This document shows, in pieces, positions 6,756 through 11,848 of a stretch of 11,848 bases of DNA (within the stretch, counting starts at the first letter, position 1; each line of letters starts with the position of its first letter). The notes beneath the pieces are model-generated. The model was not told the DNA's origin. It ran no database searches and saw nothing but the letters and a program-made list of their open reading frames with translations. This DNA is from DATKZH01 sp964475955. Lineage in GTDB: Bacteria; Planctomycetota; Planctomycetia; Pirellulales; Thermoguttaceae. A program made the position numbers and the translations under genes. The stretch is from assembly GCA_964475955.1 (NCBI GenBank), contig CAYYZY010000230.1, forward strand, positions 1 to 11,848, given 5' to 3'.

Positions 6756-7949
6756 CTACGCGCCGACGAACGCCTCGATTCGCTCCATCGCCGCTTCGAG
6801 GTTCTCCATGCTGGTGGCGAACGAGAGACGCGCGTAGCCCTCGGTGCCGAACGCGGCGCCCATCACCGTGGCCACGTTCTTCTGGTTGAGCAGTTCGAGG
6901 CACCACTGGGTGGAGTTGTCGACCGGGGCGCCGCCGTACTTACGCCCCAGGTGCTCGCCGATGTGGATGAAGGCGTAGAACGCGCCGCCGATCTTCGCCG
7001 AGCTGATGCCGGAGATCTCGGCGATCCGGCGGCAGACGAACTCGCGTCGCCGGGCGAACTCGGCCCGCATCTGCTCGACGCAATCCTGGGGGCCGGTCAG
7101 CGCGGCGATCGAGGCGTACTGGCTGATGCTGCACGGGTTCGACGTCTCCTGGCTCTGCAGCCCGCTCATCGCCTTGGCCACGTGCTCGGGCGACAGCGTC
7201 CAGCCGATCCGCCAGCCGGTCATGGCGTAGGTCTTGCTCACGCCGTTGACCAGGATCGTCCGCTCGGCCAGACCGGGCCGGACCGTGGCGAAGCTGGCGA
7301 ACTGGCGCCCTTCGTACACGAGCCGCTCGTAAATCTCGTCGGAGACGACCAGCAGGTCCCGCTCGAGGACGACGTCGGCCAGCGCGCGCAGCTCTTCGGG
7401 CGAGTACATGCTGCCGGTGGGGTTGGAAGGGCTGCACAGCAGCAGCATCTTGGTGCGGTCGGTGATCGCCGCGCGGAGCTGCTCGGGCGTGAGCTTGAAA
7501 TCGTGCGACTGTTCCGTGGCGACGACCTTGGGCACCGCCCCGGTCAGCTTGACCAGTTCTCCGTAGCTAACCCAATAGGGGGCGGGGATGATCACCTCGT
7601 CGCCGGGGTCGAGCAGCACGGTGAACACGTTGTGCAAAGCGTGCTTGGCCCCGTTGGCGACGACCACCTGGGAGGGGGCATAGTCCAGCCCGTGCGCCGC
7701 CCGATACTGCTCGACCACGGCCTGCTTCAGCGGGGGGATGCCGCTGGCGACCGTATAATGGGTGTGGCCGGACTTCATGGCGTCGACGGCGGCTTCGCAA
7801 ATGTGCTCCGGGGTATCGAAATCGGGCTCGCCGAGGCTCAGATCGTAGATGGTCTTCCCGGCAGCCTTGAGCTCTCGCGCCCTCTGCGCCATGGCGATGG
7901 TCGCGGAGGGTTCCAGGGCCTGGACGATCTTCGAGATGGTGGCGGGCAT
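6756..7949 (-). CDS. Class I pyridoxal-phosphate aminotransferase, probable aspartate aminotransferase (subgroup Ib type)
   Basis: A 397-residue fold-type I aminotransferase that would move amino groups between aspartate and 2-oxoglutarate, or related donors, in the cytoplasm. Seen in order: SLGEPDFDTPEH (38-49), the glycine of the PLP phosphate region in VVVANGAKHAL (95-105), Trp126 in APYWVSYGE stacking on the cofactor, Asn176 in SPSNPTG, Asp204 and Tyr207 in SDEIYE, the PLP-lysine Lys239 in NGVSKTYAMTGWRIG, and Arg374 in GYARLSFATS for the substrate carboxylate. The APYWVSY and SKTYAMTGWR segments resemble Thermus-type aspartate aminotransferases. Substrate range cannot be fixed by sequence; tyrosine, aromatic or prephenate use is possible. 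The ATG has GGAG 7 nt upstream. It is transcribed divergently from the inositol phosphate synthase gene. Confidence 0.92.
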   Translation of the reverse strand: MPATISKIVQALEPSATIAMAQRARELKAAGKTIYDLSLGEPDFDTPEHICEAAVDAMKSGHTHYTVASGIPPLKQAVVEQYRAAHGLDYAPSQVVVANGAKHALHNVFTVLLDPGDEVIIPAPYWVSYGELVKLTGAVPKVVATEQSHDFKLTPEQLRAAITDRTKMLLLCSPSNPTGSMYSPEELRALADVVLERDLLVVSDEIYERLVYEGRQFASFATVRPGLAERTILVNGVSKTYAMTGWRIGWTLSPEHVAKAMSGLQSQETSNPCSISQYASIAALTGPQDCVEQMRAEFARRREFVCRRIAEISGISSAKIGGAFYAFIHIGEHLGRKYGGAPVDNSTQWCLELLNQKNVATVMGAAFGTEGYARLSFATSMENLEAAMERIEAFVGA

Positions 7950-8018
7950 GGGGTAACTCCGGGGTCGTAGACTCGAAATCCGTGCTGGGCCGGGGGGCGG
8001 TGCCCGCGCGGCAGCCGG

Positions 8019-8047
8019 TTGACGCGCGCCGGCACACGCCGCACAAT
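8019..8047 (+). promoter_or_regulatory. Candidate sigma70-type promoter for the inositol-phosphate synthase gene
   Basis: TTGACG (8019-8024) and CACAAT (8042-8047) are separated by exactly 17 bp and match the consensus at 5 and 4 of 6 positions. Transcription would start near 8054, giving a leader of about 57 nt before the ATG at 8111. Confidence 0.45.
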
Positions 8048-8073
8048 CTTATTGTCTTCCCGTTTCGGTTCAA
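8046..8073 (-). promoter_or_regulatory. Candidate divergent promoter for the aminotransferase gene
   Basis: On the minus strand TTGAAC (8073-8068) and TAAGAT (8051-8046) are 16 bp apart. Its -10 overlaps the -10 of the opposing promoter by two bases, so the two would compete for polymerase. The leader would be about 90 nt. Confidence 0.35.
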
Positions 8074-8110
8074 GTACCCGGGGGCGCTAGCGCGCAAAGT
8101 CTGAGGATCC

Positions 8111-9319
8111 ATGGCGCGACCGAGCATCGGCATCTGGTTGATTGGGGCCAAAGGCGGCGTGGCGACGACCACGCTGGTCGGACTGGCCGCCCTGAAGCGG
8201 CACTTGGTGCCGACGTTCGGCCTGGTCAGCGGGCTGCCCCAGTTCGGCCACCTGGGCCTGGCCGACTGGGCCGACTTCGCCGCCGCCGGGCACGAGATTC
8301 GCAACGTGCGCCTGGTCGATCAGGCCAGCGAGCTGGCCGCGGCCAGCCGGGCCTTCGATCCTCAACTGGTCGGCGCGTGCGAGCCGGAGCTTCACCAGAT
8401 CGATCGGCAGGTGGTTCCGGGCACGATCCACGGGGTGGGGCCGACGATCGAGAAGCTGGCCGGTGCCGACGTGCCGCGCGGGGAGCCGCCGCGGGAAGCG
8501 ATTCGCCGCGTGCAGGACGACATGGCCCGATTCGTCGGTTCCGCCGGGCTGGAGCACCTGATCGTGGTCAACGTGGCCTCGACCGAGCCGCCGGTCGACC
8601 CGGCCGCCGTGCCGCCCACCTGGGCCGAGTTGGAGCCGCTTCTGGACCGGCCGGAGGACTGCCCCTTGCCGGCCAGCTCGCTGTACGCCATCGCGGCTTT
8701 GGACGCGGGCCATTCGTACCTCAACTTCACCCCCTCGCTCGGCTCCGCCCCCCCGGCCATCGACGAGCTGGCCCGGCTCCGCCACACCCGGCACATGGGC
8801 TGCGACGGCAAGACGGGCGAAACGCTGATGAAGAGCGTGCTGGCCCCGATGTTCCAGCTTCGCCACCTTCAGGTGATGAGCTGGGTGGGGCACAACATCT
8901 TCGGCAACATGGACGGGCGCGTGCTCGACGACCCGGTCAACAAGGCCGCCAAGGTGGCCAGCAAGGACAAGCTGCTCGGCGACATCCTCGGCTACAAGCC
9001 CCAGACGCTCGTCTCCATCGAGTTCATCGAGAGCCTGGGCGACTGGAAGACGGCCTGGGACCACGTCCACTTCGCCGGGTTCCTCGGCACGCCGATGACG
9101 CTCCAGTTCATCTGGCAGGGCTGCGATTCGCTCCTGGCCGCGCCGCTGGTCCTCGACCTCGTCCGCTTCACCGAACTGGCCCGCCGCCGCGGCGACACCG
9201 GCCGGATGACCTTCCTGGCCAGCTTCTTCAAGAGCCCCTACGGCGTCGCCGAGCAGGGCTTCGTGCGGCAGTTCCAGATGCTCGAGGAATGGGCGGGGCG
9301 GGGACCTGCACGGGAGTGA
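8111..9319 (+). CDS. Inositol-3-phosphate synthase family protein
   Basis: A 402-residue NAD-dependent enzyme of the myo-inositol-1-phosphate synthase family, which turns glucose 6-phosphate into inositol 3-phosphate, the entry step to inositol lipids and solutes. Residues 7-21 (GIWLIGAKGGVATTT) form the Rossmann nucleotide loop. SSLYAIAALDAGHSYLNFTPS (189-209) contains the Asn206 region. GCDGKTGETLMKSVLAPMF (230-248) is the active-site lysine block (Lys234, Lys241) that corresponds to the D-x-K-x-G-x-T motif of the family. SWVGHNIFGNMDGRVLDDP (257-275) matches the N-x-x-G-N-x-D-G-R/K-x-L motif. DHVHFAGFLG (317-326) and the C-terminal helix QFIWQGCDSLLAAPLVLDLVR follow. Length lies between the 367-residue mycobacterial and 533-residue yeast enzymes. 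GAGGA lies just upstream of the ATG with short spacing. No other inositol genes are adjacent. Confidence 0.88.
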   Translation: MARPSIGIWLIGAKGGVATTTLVGLAALKRHLVPTFGLVSGLPQFGHLGLADWADFAAAGHEIRNVRLVDQASELAAASRAFDPQLVGACEPELHQIDRQVVPGTIHGVGPTIEKLAGADVPRGEPPREAIRRVQDDMARFVGSAGLEHLIVVNVASTEPPVDPAAVPPTWAELEPLLDRPEDCPLPASSLYAIAALDAGHSYLNFTPSLGSAPPAIDELARLRHTRHMGCDGKTGETLMKSVLAPMFQLRHLQVMSWVGHNIFGNMDGRVLDDPVNKAAKVASKDKLLGDILGYKPQTLVSIEFIESLGDWKTAWDHVHFAGFLGTPMTLQFIWQGCDSLLAAPLVLDLVRFTELARRRGDTGRMTFLASFFKSPYGVAEQGFVRQFQMLEEWAGRGPARE

Positions 9320-9330
9320 CCCGCGCAATC

Positions 9331-9362
9331 CAGGCTGGCAGCGGTGGAGCCCGGTCAGCCTG
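9331..9362. terminator. Weak hairpin between convergent genes
   Basis: CAGGCTG (9331-9337) pairs perfectly with CAGCCTG (9356-9362) across an 18-base loop, in the 66-bp gap between the synthase stop and the hisH stop. There is no T tract on either strand, so terminator function is only suggested by position. Confidence 0.3.
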
Positions 9363-9385
9363 CCGCCAAGGCGAGCACACTGCTT

Positions 9386-9994
9386 TCACCCCAGCTCGGC
9401 GAAGTTCTTCAGGATGCGCAGGCCGTCGGCCTGGCTCTTTTCGGGGTGGAACTGGGTGGCGAAGAGGTTGTCGCGCCAGACCATGGAGCAGAACGGCTCG
9501 GGGTAGTCGGTCGTGGTGGCGACGACCTCGGGGGCGCGGGGCACCACGTAGTAGGAATGCACGAAGTAGACGTACGTCCCGTCGTCGAGCCCTTCGAGGA
9601 TCGGCGCACGCCGGGCGATCGTGAGCTGGTTCCAGCCCATGTGGGGCACGGAAAACTCGTGCGGGACCTCGAACCGGACGACCTCGCCGGCCAGCACGCC
9701 CAGCCCCGCGTGCTCGCCGTGCTCGTGGCTGGTCTCGAAGAGCAGTTGCAGCCCGAGGCAGATCCCCAAAAACGGCTTGCCGGAGCCGATCGCCTCGAGC
9801 ACCGGCTCGACCAGCCCCCGGCGGCCGAGCTCGGCCATGGCGTCCTCGAACGCCCCCACGCCGGGCAGCACGACCTTGTCGGCCCGGGCGACCTCCGCGG
9901 GATCGCCCGTCACGTGGGCCGGGTGGCCGACCTTCTCGAACCCCTTCTGGACGCTGCGGAGGTTGCCCATTCCGTAGTCGATGACGGCGATCAT
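9386..9994 (-). CDS. hisH: Imidazole glycerol phosphate synthase, glutaminase subunit HisH
   Basis: A 202-residue class I glutamine amidotransferase, the normal length for HisH. It releases ammonia from glutamine and passes it to HisF, which makes imidazole glycerol phosphate and AICAR in histidine synthesis. MIAVIDYGMGNLRSVQKGFE is the typical N-terminus. The oxyanion region is VVLPGVGAFEDAM (41-53). The catalytic triad is Cys79 in LGICLGLQLLFE, His183 and Glu185 in QFHPEKSQ. HMGWNQL (118-124) and YFVHSYY (143-149) are HisH-specific rather than generic amidotransferase signatures. The partner hisF and hisA are not in this window, so the his genes are dispersed here or lie elsewhere. The ATG at 9994 has no strong Shine-Dalgarno. 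The upstream oxidoreductase on the same strand ends 133 bp before it. Confidence 0.95.
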   Translation of the reverse strand: MIAVIDYGMGNLRSVQKGFEKVGHPAHVTGDPAEVARADKVVLPGVGAFEDAMAELGRRGLVEPVLEAIGSGKPFLGICLGLQLLFETSHEHGEHAGLGVLAGEVVRFEVPHEFSVPHMGWNQLTIARRAPILEGLDDGTYVYFVHSYYVVPRAPEVVATTTDYPEPFCSMVWRDNLFATQFHPEKSQADGLRILKNFAELG

Positions 9995-10040
9995 TGGCGT
10001 CGAGTTGCCCTGGCGGTGGCGCGATGCGGTGCGTGGGGCA

Positions 10041-10061
10041 TGGCCGCCTCCCCGGCGGCCA
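10041..10061. terminator. Perfect GC-rich hairpin between oxidoreductase and hisH
   Basis: TGGCCGCC pairs with GGCGGCCA across a five-base loop. It lies about 67 nt after the oxidoreductase stop on the minus strand. No T tract follows, so it may be a pause, a factor-dependent end or a leader structure ahead of hisH. Confidence 0.35.
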
Positions 10062-10127
10062 GCCGAATCGGACCAATATCCACGATCGAGGACGCCCGGG
10101 CAAGGGGCCGCGGGCTCGGCCCGTCGA

Positions 10128-11453
10128 TCAGACGAACTCGGTCAGGCCGGGGACGGGGATGTCGTAGGTGCCGTCGTCGTTGGGCAGGATCGGGGGCTGG
10201 GCGTCGAAGCCGTACTCGTCGAGCTCCACCGACTCCTCGGAGCCGAGCGCCTCCTCCCAGGTGATCTGGTCGCCGGTCTTGCAGACGGCCGCGCCGAGCA
10301 GCGCCAGCAGGGTGCTGTTGAACATGTACTCGGCGTTGTTGACCGGGTTGCCGCTGCGGATCGAGTCGAACAGGGCCACGTGCTCCTGGTCGTACATGCT
10401 GGGCTTCGAGTCCCGAAACCGCCACTCGGTCTTGCCGCCGACCTCAATCCGGTGCTTGACCAGGTGGGCGACGCCCTTGGTGCCGAAGATCGTGTCGGAG
10501 AGTTCGTTGTAGCAGTCGACGTGGTTGCGGCACAGCCCGAACATCCGCACCCCGTCCGCGTATTCGTACACGATCGCCTGGTGGTCGAACAGGTCGCCGT
10601 AGCTGGGGCCGAAGCAGTTGGCGCGGCCGCCCATGCCCCAGGCTTTGACGGGCGGCTGGTCGTGCATGACCCAGGAGCCCTTGTCGATGCTGTGGATCAA
10701 CTGCTGGAGGACCTGGTCGCCGGCGAGCCAGTCGAAGTGGTACCAGTTGTGGAACTGCCACTCCATCTCCGACCAGGCGGGGTCGCGTTTCAGGCCCGCC
10801 CGATAGGGGCCGACCATGTAGGTCTCCTGGATGGCGACGACGTCGCCGATCATGCCGTCGTGGACGCGTCGGACCGTCTCGCGCATTCCCACGTCGTACC
10901 GCCAGCACAGCCCCGAGACGATGGCCAGGCCCTTCTTCCTGGCCTCCTCGCAGGTGGCCTTCACACGCAAGAGCCCCGGCACGTCGAGCGAGTGGGGTTT
11001 TTCGCAGAAGACGTGCTTGTCGGCGTCGATGGCCGCCTTGAGGTATTGGGGGTGGAAGTGGGAGGCGCAGGCGATGATGACGACGTCGACGCCGCTGTCG
11101 ATCACCTTCTGGTAGGCGTCGAACCCGACGAAGCAGTGGTCGTCGTCGACGGCCACCTGGTCGGGCTTCTGTTTCTTCAGACGGTCGCGGCTCCCCCGGA
11201 CCTTGTCTTCGAATACGTCGGCCATGGCCACGAGCTTGATGTCCTTGCCGGCGTTCATGGCGTTGGCGGCCGCGCCCGAGCCTCGACCGCCGCAGCCGAT
11301 CAGGCCGACCTTGAACGTATCGTCGCCCGCGGCATGGGCGCTTCGCGCCAGGCTGAGCCCGGCGGCCGCGGCGCCGACGAGGCCGCCGCTTCGGGCGAGG
11401 AACTCGCGTCGCGTGGTGGATCGGGTGTCGCGCGCGTTGGAGGGGCTGCTCAT
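10128..11453 (-). CDS. Tat-exported Gfo/Idh/MocA family oxidoreductase
   Basis: A 441-residue NAD(P)-dependent oxidoreductase of the glucose-fructose oxidoreductase / inositol dehydrogenase family. I start it at ATG 11453, where AAGGAG sits 5 nt upstream; the frame is open further upstream only through repeat DNA. Residues 14-20 (TRREFLA) form a twin-arginine signal, followed by the hydrophobic GGLVGAAAAGLSLA and probable cleavage after SAHA (about 41). FKVGLIGCGGRGSG (47-60) is the Rossmann loop and VDVVIIACASHFHP leads to the family's EKP motif at 151-153 (KHVFCEKPHSLD). The C-terminal half carries DWLAGDQVLQQLIHSIDKGSWVMHD, whose Asp/His residues lie where the family's catalytic residues usually are. 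It is expected to be folded with cofactor and exported, acting on a sugar or polyol outside the cytoplasm. Such exported paralogues are numerous in planctomycetes; the substrate is not predictable. Confidence 0.93.
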   Translation of the reverse strand: MSSPSNARDTRSTTRREFLARSGGLVGAAAAGLSLARSAHAAGDDTFKVGLIGCGGRGSGAAANAMNAGKDIKLVAMADVFEDKVRGSRDRLKKQKPDQVAVDDDHCFVGFDAYQKVIDSGVDVVIIACASHFHPQYLKAAIDADKHVFCEKPHSLDVPGLLRVKATCEEARKKGLAIVSGLCWRYDVGMRETVRRVHDGMIGDVVAIQETYMVGPYRAGLKRDPAWSEMEWQFHNWYHFDWLAGDQVLQQLIHSIDKGSWVMHDQPPVKAWGMGGRANCFGPSYGDLFDHQAIVYEYADGVRMFGLCRNHVDCYNELSDTIFGTKGVAHLVKHRIEVGGKTEWRFRDSKPSMYDQEHVALFDSIRSGNPVNNAEYMFNSTLLALLGAAVCKTGDQITWEEALGSEESVELDEYGFDAQPPILPNDDGTYDIPVPGLTEFV

Positions 11454-11600
11454 GGTCACTCCTTCAGGGATGGGGGTCAATGGGGTGGGCCCGAGGCGGT
11501 TGCGCGCCGGCGGCCGCCACGGGGGCCGGAGCGCGTCGCGGCAATCGACGGCGTCCATGATAGTAACGGGCGAAGCAAGGGGCAAGCGGCCTTTGCGACT

Positions 11601-11622
11601 GCGGTGACTCGTCACCGCTTTT
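11601..11622 (+). terminator. Terminator-like hairpin with short T tract
   Basis: GCGGTGA (11601-11607) pairs perfectly with TCACCGC (11612-11618) across a CTCG loop, followed by TTTT on the plus strand. It lies about 150 bp upstream of the oxidoreductase start. No plus-strand gene ends nearby, so it may instead be a dyad operator or part of the repeat cluster to its right. Confidence 0.4.
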
Positions 11623-11640
11623 GGGCGTGCGGAGGACTTC

Positions 11641-11662
11641 CACAAGGGCTGCACAAGGGCTG
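11641..11662. repeat. Tandem 11-bp duplication
   Basis: CACAAGGGCTG occurs twice head to tail without a mismatch, ending 17 bp before the large inverted repeat at 11680. Confidence 0.6.
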
Positions 11663-11679
11663 CACCGGGCAACCTACGA

Positions 11680-11772
<93 letters not shown>

Positions 11773-11848
11773 ACCGTTTGCGCGGGAGACGGCGTGGGTG
11801 CTCGTATGATATGATGTCATGCGGACTGATATGCGAACCCGTATTGAG

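Noticed and set aside
6561..7970. A 469-codon plus-strand frame antisense to the aminotransferase
   Set aside because: It overlaps the NRDE gene and a convincing aminotransferase, and the translation has no family resemblance.
8087..9328. A 413-codon minus-strand frame antisense to the inositol phosphate synthase gene
   Set aside because: It is a compositional shadow; the plus strand has all the family motifs.
11805..11848. Two overlapping TATGAT hexamers and possible plus-strand starts (ATG at 11811 and 11819) open to the window edge
   Set aside because: No matching -35 element or ribosome site and only about ten codons visible; cannot be supported as a gene start.

Overview
The window is GC-rich bacterial chromosomal DNA. 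My best guess is a member of the Planctomycetota (Pirellulales-like). This is inferred from remembered family resemblance, not from any search. The pointers are a Tat-exported Gfo/Idh/MocA oxidoreductase, a fragment of the large integrase family common in that phylum, a glycine-rich polytopic membrane protein of a type I associate with that phylum, and small house-keeping genes scattered singly between repeat-rich spacers.

Layout from left to right. Positions 1-480 hold the N-terminal part of a tyrosine-type integrase, cut off before its catalytic domain. It abuts, tail to tail, a membrane protein gene (472-1425, minus). A 465-bp spacer follows, containing two GATCGCGATC palindromes and an elaborate two-fold symmetric inverted-repeat element (about 1588-1800). 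Next come a small flavoprotein gene with an iron-sulfur-type cysteine motif (1891-2496, minus), a spacer with inverted heptamer arrays, and a tight fabH-pepF pair on the minus strand (5545 to 2687). A 405-bp divergent spacer without a recognised gene follows. Then come an NRDE-family gene (5957-6703, plus), a class I aminotransferase (6756-7949, minus), a divergent promoter region, an inositol-3-phosphate synthase-family gene (8111-9319, plus), hisH (9386-9994, minus) and the Tat-exported oxidoreductase (10128-11453, minus). The last 395 bp contain no convincing gene but hold a terminator-like hairpin, an 11-bp tandem duplication and a 15-bp inverted repeat with an extra direct copy.

The genes are mostly unrelated metabolic functions: fatty acid initiation, peptide degradation, amino acid metabolism, inositol phosphate synthesis, histidine synthesis and an exported sugar-type oxidoreductase. 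Only fabH and pepF look like an operon, with 9 bp between them and the pepF ribosome site overlapping the fabH stop. I see no CRISPR array, tRNA, rRNA, complete transposase or defence island. The most unusual material is non-coding: the symmetric element at 1588-1800, the heptamer arrays at 2543-2624, the 5552-5956 spacer and the terminal repeats at 11641-11772.
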